Assembly: GCA_002428805.1 (NCBI GenBank)
Contig: DIXX01000003.1
Coordinates: 8,432 to 24,644 of the forward strand
DNA length: 16,213 bases
Reading direction: 5' to 3'
Source: Cetobacterium sp. UBA6069
GTDB lineage: Bacteria; Fusobacteriota; Fusobacteriia; Fusobacteriales; Fusobacteriaceae
The notes under the pieces are model-generated. The model was not told the origin of the DNA and did not search any database. It saw only the letters and a program-made list of their open reading frames with translations. The first letter of the stretch is position 1, and the number at the start of each line of letters is the position of its first letter. Below are positions 1-6,897 of this stretch, in pieces. Made by a program: the position numbers and the translations under genes.

Positions 1-146
1 TTTCCATTTAGCTTAAACGCCAATTGTGAATTTGAAGATCCACTTTTGAATGACATTGCGTACCCCGCTATTAAACTAATAAAGAAGAATATTGTTACTA
101 CCCAGATAACTGGTTTCATATTTTTTCTAAACTTTCTAATTGCCAT
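1..146 (-). CDS. Membrane-anchored periplasmic protein, probable PpiC/SurA-type peptidyl-prolyl isomerase (N-terminal fragment)
   Basis: Only the first 48 codons are inside the window; the gene runs off the left edge. The ATG at 146 has a strong ribosome-binding site (GGAGGGG, about 6 bases upstream). The product begins with a basic stretch (MAIRKFRKNMK), then one hydrophobic segment at about residues 13-32, then a Ser/Gly-rich linker ending in LAFKLNG. This layout (short basic cytoplasmic tail, uncleaved signal anchor, then an 'LNG' strand) resembles the start of PpiD/SurA/PrsA-like chaperones, which assist folding of exported and outer-membrane proteins. The PPIase domain is not visible, so the function is inferred from N-terminal style. 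The gap to the stop of the upstream NtrC-family regulator is 31 bases, with no terminator seen, so the two are probably co-transcribed. A different single-pass envelope protein remains possible. Confidence 0.55.
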   Translation of the reverse strand, partial: MAIRKFRKNMKPVIWVVTIFFFISLIAGYAMSFKSGSSNSQLAFKLNG

Positions 147-177
147 TTTTTAACCCCTCCGAAAATTTTGTAAAATA

Positions 178-1563
178 TTATTTTGTGTCTAATCCGTACT
201 TTCTTATTTTCTCATAAAGAGTTGTTCTTCCAATTCCTAAAAGTTTAGAAGTCTCTTGCTTGTTCCATCTTGTTTTTTGTAAAGCCATAGCTATTACAAC
301 CTTTTCAACTTCATCTAACGCATAGATTTCTTGCTCTAATATATTTTTTAAAGGTCCTACTCCAATTACAGTTTTATTTTCTACTGTATCAGATTTCATT
401 TTAATTTCTAAAGGTAAATCTTCTACATCGATAGTTCTATCGTTACATAAAATTACCATTCTTTCAATCATATTTTTTAACTCTCTAATATTTCCTGGGT
501 ATGAGTATTCCATTAAATACTTCATAGCATCTCCAGAAATTACAGGGATTTCTCTTCTTAAATCTTTTACTATTTTATTTAAGAAGTAGTTCGCTAACAT
601 AGGGATATCATCTTTTCTATCTCTTAAAGGTGGAACTTCAATAGGGAAAGCAGTTAATCTATGGTATAAATCTTTTCTGAATTTACCTTTTTCTGTCTCC
701 TCTTTTAAATCTCTATTAGTTGAAACAATGAATCTAACGTCAACTCTTCTAGATTTGTTTCCTCCAACTCTTCTGAATTCACCATATTCAATAACTCTTA
801 AAACTTTTGATTGAGCTTTTAAATCCATAGCTGAAATTTCATCTAAGAATACAGTTCCTCCATCAGCCTCTTCTAAAATCCCTTTTTTACTACTTGTTGC
901 TCCTAAGAAAGCTCCTCTTTCATATCCAAATAGCTCTCTTTCAATTAGATCTTCTGGTAATGATGCACAAGAGATTGTGATATAGTTTTCTTTTCTTCTA
1001 TCACTCTTTTTAAATATCTCTTTAGCTATTAGCTCTTTTCCTACTCCATTTTCTCCAGTAATTAGAACTGTTAAGTCACTTTCTGCAACTTTTTCAATTA
1101 GGTTTTTAACCTCTTTAACTCTTGTAGATTGTCCGATGATTTCATTTTCATCTTCGCTATCTGAAAGTTTTTCTTCTAATTTTCTTTTTTCTTTTACAAT
1201 CTCTAAGTTTCTTAAAGCAGGTATCATTATTCTGTTCATCTCTTTAACATCTACTGGCTTTAATAAATAGTTGTAAATATCCGCTTCTTTCATTTCTTGA
1301 ATTAAAGCTTCGTTTTCTTCATCTAATAATCCAATTACTACGAAATCCTTACCTATTCCGTTTAATTTTCTTTTTGCCTCTGAGAAGTTGAACCAAGTTA
1401 AATATTCATCTAATAATACCACATCAAAGTCACTCTCTCTTAACATATCTAATGCATCTAATAGATTATTAAATGTAATTATTTCATAAACTTCTGATAA
1501 AGATTTTCTTACTTGCTTTAACGTTTCTTTTCTTTCTGAAACTACTAATATCGATTTTTTCAT
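178..1563 (-). CDS. NtrC-family AAA+ transcriptional regulator with degenerate receiver domain and GAFLGA loop
   Basis: A 461-residue protein with the three-domain layout of sigma-54 activators. Residues 1-115 form a CheY-like receiver: D52 (phospho-acceptor position) and K102 in LLKPV are kept, but the usual acidic pair is SE (residues 9-10) and the conserved Thr/Ser is G78. Residues 140-385 are the AAA+ domain: Walker A GENGVGKE (170-177), Walker B FLDE (239-242), STNRDL (281-286), an FRKDLYHRL arginine-finger region (295-303) and the YPGNIREL motif (355-362). Residues about 430-455 are a Fis-type helix-turn-helix. The sigma-54 contact loop, GAFTGA in the family, reads GAFLGA (217-222). The ATG at 1563 has AGGAGG 5 bases upstream and its own promoter. 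No sensor kinase gene is adjacent. Family assignment is secure; whether it needs phosphorylation or acts with sigma-54 is open. Targets are unknown, and the downstream chaperone-like gene is a candidate. Confidence 0.93.
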   Translation of the reverse strand: MKKSILVVSERKETLKQVRKSLSEVYEIITFNNLLDALDMLRESDFDVVLLDEYLTWFNFSEAKRKLNGIGKDFVVIGLLDEENEALIQEMKEADIYNYLLKPVDVKEMNRIMIPALRNLEIVKEKRKLEEKLSDSEDENEIIGQSTRVKEVKNLIEKVAESDLTVLITGENGVGKELIAKEIFKKSDRRKENYITISCASLPEDLIERELFGYERGAFLGATSSKKGILEEADGGTVFLDEISAMDLKAQSKVLRVIEYGEFRRVGGNKSRRVDVRFIVSTNRDLKEETEKGKFRKDLYHRLTAFPIEVPPLRDRKDDIPMLANYFLNKIVKDLRREIPVISGDAMKYLMEYSYPGNIRELKNMIERMVILCNDRTIDVEDLPLEIKMKSDTVENKTVIGVGPLKNILEQEIYALDEVEKVVIAMALQKTRWNKQETSKLLGIGRTTLYEKIRKYGLDTK

Positions 1564-1597
1564 TTTTCCTCCTATTTTCTATTTTCGTTAACAATGT

Positions 1598-1626
1598 ATT
1601 ATAATTGATATTTTGTTATTTTTCAA
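1598..1626 (-). promoter_or_regulatory. Sigma-70-type promoter of the NtrC-family regulator gene
   Basis: On the minus strand TTGAAA (1621-1626) is followed by exactly 17 bases and a perfect TATAAT (1598-1603), about 35 bases upstream of the regulator's ATG. This is close to the consensus for the housekeeping sigma factor. It implies a short leader of roughly 25-30 bases that includes the AGGAGG ribosome-binding site, and it separates this unit from the dxr-tmk-rseP-tetR unit upstream. Confidence 0.8.
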
Positions 1627-1639
1627 GACTTTTTTGAAA
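1621..1639. promoter_or_regulatory. Inverted repeat overlapping the -35 box (possible operator)
   Basis: TTTCAA and TTGAAA arms (6 bp each) flank a 7-base AT-rich centre; the arm at 1621-1626 is itself the -35 hexamer of the regulator's promoter. A third copy of the hexamer lies at 1657-1662. A repressor bound here would block the promoter, and candidates are the NtrC-family protein itself or the TetR-family protein encoded just upstream. In DNA this AT-rich short palindromes are common by chance, so this is only a suggestion. Confidence 0.3.
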
Positions 1640-1722
1640 TTTTCTGTTCTAGATTATTTCAAAGAGTTTCACTCTAAACATTAGTTCTATTTTCTAAGCT
1701 TTTTTCCTTCTTTTTTAACAAT

Positions 1723-2331
1723 CTATTTTACTATTGATTTTAAAAACATATTATAATACATCTCTATCTCTTTATCGATATCGAGATTAGCATATTTTTC
1801 TACCATCTCTTTATAACTTTCTTCATCAGTTACTGTAACTCCTGTTTGAGCTATTAAATGTAGTAATAAAGCTGTTAATGATGAACTTAACATCGTTCTT
1901 ATTTTTTCAATCTCATTTTTATACTCATCTTTTATAAACTCTTTATTTTTAGTTAAAAACTCGCTAAAAATTATATCTCTTTTCATGTACTCATCATAAG
2001 TTAAGTTTATCTCTCCATTTTCATAGATTTTAGCAAATAAAAACAGATTGTATCTATCATCTCTTAAACTCAATCTTCTTCTTATTATCATCTTTAATTT
2101 ATCTTCAAATGTAATCTCTAAATCTCCAACCTCTTTCAAAAAATCTTTTCTACTTATAACAGAGTTATCCATTATCTCTTGTAGTAATTCCTCTTTACTT
2201 TTGAAATAGTAATAAAATCCACCCTTGGCCATTTCTAATACATTTGCTATATCTTCTATTTTAGTATTTCTTATTCCGTTTGCAGCAAATAAAATCGTTG
2301 CCGTTCTTTTTATACGATCTCTTTTAGTCAT
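1723..2331 (-). CDS. TetR/AcrR-family transcriptional regulator
   Basis: A 202-residue protein of typical TetR-family length. The N-terminal DNA-binding domain (about residues 4-50) has the family pattern: an RIKRTATILFAANGI helix, the helix-turn-helix TKIEDIANVLEMAKGGFYYY and the following YFKSKEELL. The rest (about 55-202) is alpha-helical and variable, as expected for the ligand-binding and dimerisation domain, so the ligand cannot be read from sequence. The ATG at 2331 follows AGGACGGGA. It starts 20 bases below the rseP stop with no terminator between, so it is probably the last gene of the dxr-tmk-rseP unit. TetR proteins usually repress nearby genes, so autoregulation or control of the envelope genes beside it is plausible. 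It ends with TAG, followed by about 160 non-coding bases. Confidence 0.9.
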   Translation of the reverse strand: MTKRDRIKRTATILFAANGIRNTKIEDIANVLEMAKGGFYYYFKSKEELLQEIMDNSVISRKDFLKEVGDLEITFEDKLKMIIRRRLSLRDDRYNLFLFAKIYENGEINLTYDEYMKRDIIFSEFLTKNKEFIKDEYKNEIEKIRTMLSSSLTALLLHLIAQTGVTVTDEESYKEMVEKYANLDIDKEIEMYYNMFLKSIVK

Positions 2332-2351
2332 AATATCCCGTCCTATTTCAA

Positions 2352-3380
2352 TTATATTTTAAAAATATTAAATAAATCATTAGCAGTCGCAAATATTATA
2401 AGCCCAAATAGTAACAACATTCCTGCAGTATGAACTCTTTCCTCTAGCTTTTTATCAACTTTTATTCCTACTAATTCTAAAATTACAAATATTATTCTTC
2501 CGCCATCTAATGCTGGGAAAGGTAGTAAATTAAATATACCTACGTTTACAGATAAAATTGCTAATAACCAAATCAAAATACCTGAACTTTGACTTTTACT
2601 AGCTTCTCCTACAACTTTAACTATCCCAACTGGTCCACTTATATCTTTTGCTTTTACTTTTCCAGTTAAAAGCATCTTAACTCCACCTAAAGTGTCTTCA
2701 AACACTCCTACAAATATTTTCGAAGCTTGCTTTGTCCCTTCAATAACTCCAAATTTTTCAAAACTATATTCTGGAACTATTCCCATTATAGGGCTTCTAT
2801 CCTCGCTTACTTTTGTTAAAGGAACTTGAAGAGTTAATTTTTCTCCAGCTCTTTCAATTACAACATCTACACTCTCTTGTTTTTCAGAATCTTTTGCAAT
2901 TGTTTCACCTATATCAGACCAAGTAACTATTTTAACTCCATTAATCTCTTTTATTATATCTTTTTCTTTTAAAATTGTTGAAGCTTTAACATCTTTTATT
3001 ATGCTTCCTACAACTGGATTTGTATTTTGAACTCCCTTTCCAGATATAAACGTAGCTCCTAAAATTACTAAGAACGCTAGCATAAAGTTCATAAATACTC
3101 CTGCAAATAAAACAGTAAATCTCGCAATCGGTGATTTACTATTAAAACCATTTTCAACTTTACTATCTACTTCCATTCCATCTATATTCACAAAACCACC
3201 GATTGGTATTATTCTTATCGAATATAAAGTTCTTCCCGTGTAATAAGAATATAATTCTGGTCCCATTCCAATTGCAAATTCTGAAACAGGCATTTTAAAA
3301 AACCTAGCTGCTAAAAAATGTCCTAACTCATGTATAAATATTATAACTCCTAGTAGCAAAAGTGCTATCAATATATCCAT
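2352..3380 (-). CDS. rseP: RseP-type site-2 intramembrane zinc metalloprotease
   Basis: A 342-residue membrane protease that cuts substrates inside the membrane; family members release anti-sigma factors (RseA in E. coli, RsiW in Bacillus) and clear signal-peptide remnants. The zinc site is complete: HELGH at residues 17-21 in the first transmembrane segment, and the third ligand Asp292 in the NLLPFPALDGG motif (284-294). A hydrophobic segment at about 86-112 is followed by a single PDZ domain (about 115-190), as in the shorter Gram-positive form and unlike the two PDZ domains of E. coli RseP. A GPVGI motif (249-253) and two C-terminal hydrophobic segments (about 267-285 and 318-333) complete the fold. 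The ATG at 3380 has AGGAGGAG just upstream and lies 11 bases below the tmk stop. The uppS-cdsA-dxr-rseP order is widely conserved. Its substrate here is unknown; no anti-sigma gene is in the window. Confidence 0.95.
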   Translation of the reverse strand: MDILIALLLLGVIIFIHELGHFLAARFFKMPVSEFAIGMGPELYSYYTGRTLYSIRIIPIGGFVNIDGMEVDSKVENGFNSKSPIARFTVLFAGVFMNFMLAFLVILGATFISGKGVQNTNPVVGSIIKDVKASTILKEKDIIKEINGVKIVTWSDIGETIAKDSEKQESVDVVIERAGEKLTLQVPLTKVSEDRSPIMGIVPEYSFEKFGVIEGTKQASKIFVGVFEDTLGGVKMLLTGKVKAKDISGPVGIVKVVGEASKSQSSGILIWLLAILSVNVGIFNLLPFPALDGGRIIFVILELVGIKVDKKLEERVHTAGMLLLFGLIIFATANDLFNIFKI

Positions 3381-3391
3381 TTCTCCTCCTG

Positions 3392-4078
3392 TTATAGAGT
3401 TTTCATTACAAGATTATATATCTCATCTGAAATCTCTTCGATTGTTTTAAGCCTTCCATCTTCGACGCACTTTATTTCAGACCATGAATATTTTTTTGAA
3501 ATCTCACAAGCATTAGAGTGAGATTTTTTCAAATACTCTTCATCTTTTTCATGAATATCTTTTTTTGCTTCTCCAGTAATTTTATTTTTTCTTTCTGCCA
3601 TCAATTTTTGAGCCATCTCAGTTGGCATATTTAAAAATATAACTAAATCTGGTTTTGGAATCTCCATCTTATTGTACTCTAAATCTTCTAGCCAGTTTAA
3701 GTATAAATCTTTTTCAATCTCATCATCTATTTTAGAAGCTTGATGAACCATATTTGAAGTTGTATATCTATCTGTTAAAATCACTCCTCCTTCGTTATAA
3801 AAACTTCCCCAATCTTTCTTGAATGACGCATATCTATCGATAGCATACATTGTTGAAACTGGATAAGGATTTACTGCAGTCGCATCTGTACCAAACTCAC
3901 CTGCTAAATACATCTTCACCGGTTCACAAGCTGGACTTTCATAATTTGGAAACGATATTTTCCTTATTTTTTCTACTTTTTCTGATAACTTTTCAAATAA
4001 TAAGGCTGTTTGAGTTTCTTTTCCACTCGAATCTGTTCCCTCTATAACTATTAATTTTCCTTTTTTAATTTTTTGCAT
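3392..4078 (-). CDS. tmk: Thymidylate kinase (dTMP kinase)
   Basis: A 228-residue cytosolic P-loop kinase that phosphorylates dTMP to dTDP for DNA synthesis. Visible family features are the N-terminal strand and P-loop ([15 protein letters not shown], about residues 9-23), the DRY motif after a beta strand ([11 protein letters not shown], about 95-105), a strand-forming PDLVIFLN, and a basic lid region around [15 protein letters not shown]. In the P-loop the residue after the catalytic Lys20 is Glu21 rather than the usual Ser/Thr, followed by Thr22; I believe similar GTDxSGKETQ loops occur in clostridial homologues. The start codon lies inside dxr: the two genes overlap by 14 bases and there is no clear Shine-Dalgarno sequence, so translation probably depends on reinitiation after dxr. 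Another nucleoside monophosphate kinase specificity is less likely. Confidence 0.88.
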   Translation of the reverse strand: MQKIKKGKLIVIEGTDSSGKETQTALLFEKLSEKVEKIRKISFPNYESPACEPVKMYLAGEFGTDATAVNPYPVSTMYAIDRYASFKKDWGSFYNEGGVILTDRYTTSNMVHQASKIDDEIEKDLYLNWLEDLEYNKMEIPKPDLVIFLNMPTEMAQKLMAERKNKITGEAKKDIHEKDEEYLKKSHSNACEISKKYSWSEIKCVEDGRLKTIEEISDEIYNLVMKTL

Positions 4079-5219
4079 AATTATTATAAACCCACTTTCT
4101 TGTTTCTTTATCTACTTTTTTTATTACCTCTAACGAATCAATCTCTTCAATTTCATGTTGTTCCATAGCTTTTTCTATTATTTCATATATTTCTAAGAAC
4201 TTTATCTCACCTTTTAAAAACAATTCAACAGCAACTTCATTTGCTGAATTGAAAACACATGGCATTGTTTTTCCAATTCGACCAGCTTTAAAAGCCAAAT
4301 CTACACCTTTAAATACTTCGCTATCTACTTCGTCAAAAGTTAACTCTTTTAATTTTTTCAAATTCAATCTTTCTAACTCTGAACTAGCCTCTCTTTTAGG
4401 ATAAGTAAAAGCATATTGAATTGGTAACTTCATATCCGGAACACCTATTTGAGCTATTATAGAGCTATCTTCAAATTCGACCATCGAGTGAATAATGCTT
4501 TGAGGGTGAACTAAAACTTCAATATTATCATAATCTACATTAAACAACATATGAGCTTCAATCACTTCTAAGCCTTTATTCACTAAAGTTGAAGAGTCTA
4601 TCGTTATCTTTCTTCCCATAGACCAATTTGGATGCTTTAAAGCTTGATCTACTGTAACTTCTTTTAGCTCTTCTAATTTTTTACCTCTAAATGTTCCACC
4701 GCTTGCTGTTATAATTAAAGTTTTAACTTCGTTTTTCGAGCTTCCTTGCATACTTTGAAAAAGTGCTGAATGCTCACTATCAACTGGAATTATCTCAGCT
4801 TTTGGATAATCTTTTAAAAGTTTATTTATATACTCTCCAGCTGCAACCATCGTTTCTTTATTTGCAAGAGCTATTCTTTTCTCTTTTTTTATAGCCTCTA
4901 CTGTTGCCTCGATTCCGACAGCTCCACTTATTGCTGTTAAAACTATATCAGCTTCATCTAAAGCTCCCATAGCTTTCAATCCTTCATCTCCAAAATAAAC
5001 AACTTTTTCTGGATATATAACTTCTAGCTCTTTTGCTTTTTTTTCGTCACCTATACAGATATATTTCGGATTAAATCTCTCAATTTGTTCTTTTAATAAT
5101 TCAAAGTTAGAATATCCTGATATTCCTAAAACTTTAAACTCATCTTTTTTTGCCTCTATAACTTTTAAAGCACTTGTTCCTATGCTTCCCGTAGAACCTA
5201 AAATAGTTATATTTTTCAT
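4065..5219 (-). CDS. dxr: 1-deoxy-D-xylulose 5-phosphate reductoisomerase
   Basis: A 384-residue enzyme of the MEP isoprenoid pathway: it converts 1-deoxy-D-xylulose 5-phosphate to 2-C-methyl-D-erythritol 4-phosphate with NADPH and a divalent metal. The N-terminal NADPH-binding motif is [16 protein letters not shown] (6-21). Further hallmarks are [12 protein letters not shown] (118-129), the metal-binding [10 protein letters not shown] (147-155; D148 and E150), the TASGGTFR loop (171-178), the substrate-binding [20 protein letters not shown] (196-215) and LEVIEAH, whose Glu is a metal ligand. Length is normal. The ATG at 5219 follows AGAGGAGTAGGG. Its product feeds UppS, encoded just upstream, through later MEP steps. 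A terminator lies about 30 bases upstream of the ATG, and I see no convincing promoter in between. Confidence 0.97.
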   Translation of the reverse strand: MKNITILGSTGSIGTSALKVIEAKKDEFKVLGISGYSNFELLKEQIERFNPKYICIGDEKKAKELEVIYPEKVVYFGDEGLKAMGALDEADIVLTAISGAVGIEATVEAIKKEKRIALANKETMVAAGEYINKLLKDYPKAEIIPVDSEHSALFQSMQGSSKNEVKTLIITASGGTFRGKKLEELKEVTVDQALKHPNWSMGRKITIDSSTLVNKGLEVIEAHMLFNVDYDNIEVLVHPQSIIHSMVEFEDSSIIAQIGVPDMKLPIQYAFTYPKREASSELERLNLKKLKELTFDEVDSEVFKGVDLAFKAGRIGKTMPCVFNSANEVAVELFLKGEIKFLEIYEIIEKAMEQHEIEEIDSLEVIKKVDKETRKWVYNNYAKN

Positions 5220-5249
5220 ACCCTACTCCTCTTAAATTGTTTATTCTCT

Positions 5250-5278
5250 AAAAAAATGGTAGCTTTTTATAAGCTACC
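5250..5278 (-). terminator. Intrinsic terminator after cdsA
   Basis: A perfect 8-bp stem GGTAGCTT/AAGCTACC (5258-5265 with 5271-5278) with a 5-base loop, followed on the minus strand by A then seven T (5250-5257). It begins 7 bases below the cdsA stop codon and would end the uppS-cdsA transcript. The other side also carries a T run, so the hairpin could work in both directions, but no plus-strand gene reads into it. The ribosome-binding site of dxr starts only about 15 bases further on, so partial read-through into dxr is likely. Confidence 0.85.
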
Positions 5279-5285
5279 CTATTTT

Positions 5286-6098
5286 TTAAATAAGTTTTAA
5301 TAAATAATAAACTGTTGGAACTACAAATAACATACTGTCAAATCTATCTAAAATTCCACCATGTTCTCCTAATAATCTTCCCGAGTCTTTAACTTTAAAC
5401 TCTCTTTTGAACATAGACTCTCCTAAATCACCTATTTGAGCTACAATACTTATAAGGAATCCAACTAATAAAACTATTGCTGTACTAGTATCCGTTCCAA
5501 AAATATTGAAATATCTATTTATTAAGTAGATCGTTAACATTGTAAAAACAGTTCCACCAATAGATCCCTCTATAGATTTTTTAGGACTTATTGAACTGAA
5601 TCCTCTTTTAAATATCTTTCTACCAATTCCCATTCCAACAAAATATGCAAACGAATCACATACCCATACTAAAACTTGAATTGTTAAAAGCCATTTTCCT
5701 CCATTAGGAAGGTAATTCATCAGCAGTAAATGTGAAAATAATCCCGATACATATACCACTCCTAAAACAGTTACCCCAATATCTCTACTTGAGTTCTCTA
5801 CTTTATTTTGTAAAACCTTTTTTCCAATCAGTATTATAGTCAACAATGTTAACGGCATAAGTAATAATGTTGTATCTGTAACATTTGAAAAATAAATAAT
5901 ATTTGGAATTGCCAATCCAGCTAAATATCCTAAATTAACATCTGCTTTTTTTCCACCAATTTCTGCCATTTTATAGAATTCAAATAATCCAACTAAAATA
6001 ACAAAGTTTACAAACAGTAATAGTAAAAACCCTCCTTTTAATAATATCGTCATCAAAAGTGGTATTCCTATTAAAGCTACTAATATTCTATTTAACAT
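5286..6098 (-). CDS. cdsA: Phosphatidate cytidylyltransferase (CDP-diglyceride synthase)
   Basis: A 270-residue polytopic inner-membrane enzyme that makes CDP-diacylglycerol from CTP and phosphatidic acid, the branch point for all phospholipids. It has about seven or eight hydrophobic segments. The C-terminal CDP-alcohol signature of the CdsA family is complete at residues 228-254: it begins SMFKR, contains KDSGRLLGEHGG and ends DRFD. The CDSFAYFVG segment (147-155) is also typical. The ATG at 6098 directly abuts the uppS stop (TAGATG), which indicates translational coupling. Length is normal and nothing is missing. It is the second gene of a two-gene unit closed by the hairpin at 5250-5278. 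Confidence 0.96.
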   Translation of the reverse strand: MLNRILVALIGIPLLMTILLKGGFLLLLFVNFVILVGLFEFYKMAEIGGKKADVNLGYLAGLAIPNIIYFSNVTDTTLLLMPLTLLTIILIGKKVLQNKVENSSRDIGVTVLGVVYVSGLFSHLLLMNYLPNGGKWLLTIQVLVWVCDSFAYFVGMGIGRKIFKRGFSSISPKKSIEGSIGGTVFTMLTIYLINRYFNIFGTDTSTAIVLLVGFLISIVAQIGDLGESMFKREFKVKDSGRLLGEHGGILDRFDSMLFVVPTVYYLLKLI

Positions 6099-6785
6099 CT
6101 ATTTTACTCCTCCAAAACGCCTATCTCTTTTTTGATAACTTTCTATTGCTTTTATTAACTCAGTTTTGTCAAAATCTGGCCAATAAGTATCTGTTACATA
6201 TATTTCAGAATAGGCTATCTGCCACAATAAAAAATTAGAAATTCTCATCTCTCCACTTGTTCTTATTAGCAACTCTGGATCTGGTAATTGATTATATAAA
6301 TATTTCTCTACAGTCTCTTCTGTTATAATCTCCTCTTTATTTTCTACAATCCTTTTTATAGCGTCAACTAACTCAGCTCTTCCTCCATAGTTAAATGCTA
6401 TATTCAAAGTTATTCCCGTATTTCCTTTCGTTGCTTCTTCTAGCTTTTCAATCTCACTTAGAAGATCTTTACTAACCCCCTCTTTTCTTCCAGAAACTAT
6501 AAATTTCACATTATTTTTCATCAACAATCTCTTTTCATTTTTTAAATAAGTTTTGAAAAGAAACATTAATGTGTCTACCTCTTCTTTGGCTCTTTTCCAA
6601 TTTTCAGTAGAAAAAGCATAAACTGTTAAATATTTCACTCCTAGTTCACCACAAGAAGTCAATATTTTTCTTAGTGTATCCGCTCCAGCTTTATGTCCAT
6701 ATGTTCTAGGCATACCCTTCGATTTTGCCCAACGACCATTTCCATCCATAATAATCGCTATATGATTTGGTACTAATAAATTCAT
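6099..6785 (-). CDS. uppS: Undecaprenyl diphosphate synthase (cis-prenyltransferase)
   Basis: A 228-residue cytosolic enzyme that extends farnesyl diphosphate with isopentenyl diphosphate into the C55 carrier lipid for peptidoglycan and O-antigen. Family motifs are in order: HIAIIMDGNGRWAK (8-21) with catalytic Asp14, GHKAGADTLR (30-39), YAFSTENWKR (56-65), LNIAFNYGGRAELVDA (127-142), and DPELLIRTSGEMRISNFLLW (169-188) followed by AYSEIYVTD. The length is slightly below the usual 240-255 because both ends are short. The ATG at 6785 follows AGAGGAG at good spacing and lies below a recognisable promoter (6814-6842). Its substrate comes from the MEP pathway, whose first committed enzyme (dxr) is encoded two genes downstream. 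Confidence 0.96.
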   Translation of the reverse strand: MNLLVPNHIAIIMDGNGRWAKSKGMPRTYGHKAGADTLRKILTSCGELGVKYLTVYAFSTENWKRAKEEVDTLMFLFKTYLKNEKRLLMKNNVKFIVSGRKEGVSKDLLSEIEKLEEATKGNTGITLNIAFNYGGRAELVDAIKRIVENKEEIITEETVEKYLYNQLPDPELLIRTSGEMRISNFLLWQIAYSEIYVTDTYWPDFDKTELIKAIESYQKRDRRFGGVK

Positions 6786-6813
6786 CTTTTATCTCCTCTC
6801 AATAAATCAATAG

Positions 6814-6842
6814 ATTTTACCATATTTAAAACATTTTTTCCA
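6814..6842 (-). promoter_or_regulatory. Promoter of uppS-cdsA, extended -10 type
   Basis: On the minus strand TGGAAA (6837-6842, 4 of 6 to consensus) is separated by 17 bases from TAAAAT (6814-6819, 5 of 6), and the -10 box is preceded by TG one base away, giving an extended -10 element. The -10 box ends about 28 bases upstream of the uppS ATG, leaving room for a short leader with the AGAGGAG ribosome-binding site. It lies between the nadD terminator and uppS, as expected for a new transcription unit. Confidence 0.65.
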
Positions 6843-6867
6843 TAAAAAAAATGGCCTTTAAATGAAC

Positions 6868-6897
6868 AAAAGAGATAGTTTTTACGCTACCTCTTTT
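6868..6897 (-). terminator. Probable intrinsic terminator after nadD
   Basis: An 11-bp stem (6868-6878 with 6887-6897) with one G-U wobble and an 8-base loop. In RNA sense the arms are AAAAGAGGTAG and CTATCTCTTTT, so the 3' arm ends in a T run that continues as GTTCATTT. The stem overlaps the first base of the nadD stop codon. The T tract is partly inside the stem and interrupted, so termination may be less efficient than at the other two hairpins. Confidence 0.65.

Noticed and set aside
1663..1675. Small hairpin AGAGT/ACTCT with 3-base loop below the TetR gene as a terminator
   Set aside because: The stem is only 5 bp and no T run follows on the minus strand, so it does not meet the pattern of an intrinsic terminator.
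1657..1690. Ten-codon open frame on the minus strand (ATG then MFRVKLFEII) upstream of the NtrC-family gene as a possible leader peptide
   Set aside because: No ribosome-binding site at a workable distance, and it ends upstream of the mapped -35/-10 promoter, so it would not be on the regulator's main transcript.
2354..2368. Palindrome ATATTTT-A-AAAATAT at the end of rseP as a TetR operator
   Set aside because: It consists only of A and T in a very AT-rich region and overlaps coding sequence; chance is a sufficient explanation.
3850..4047. Plus-strand open frames such as 3850-4047, 6862-7065, 7205-7429, 7450-7719, 8279-8491, 8838-9125, 9367-9576, 11334-11573, 11928-12161 and 13629-13898
   Set aside because: Nearly all lie antisense within well-supported minus-strand genes; 6862-7065 runs from the nadD terminator into nadD. 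They are rich in Phe/Ser/Leu as expected from reading A-rich coding strands backwards, and show no domain I recognise.
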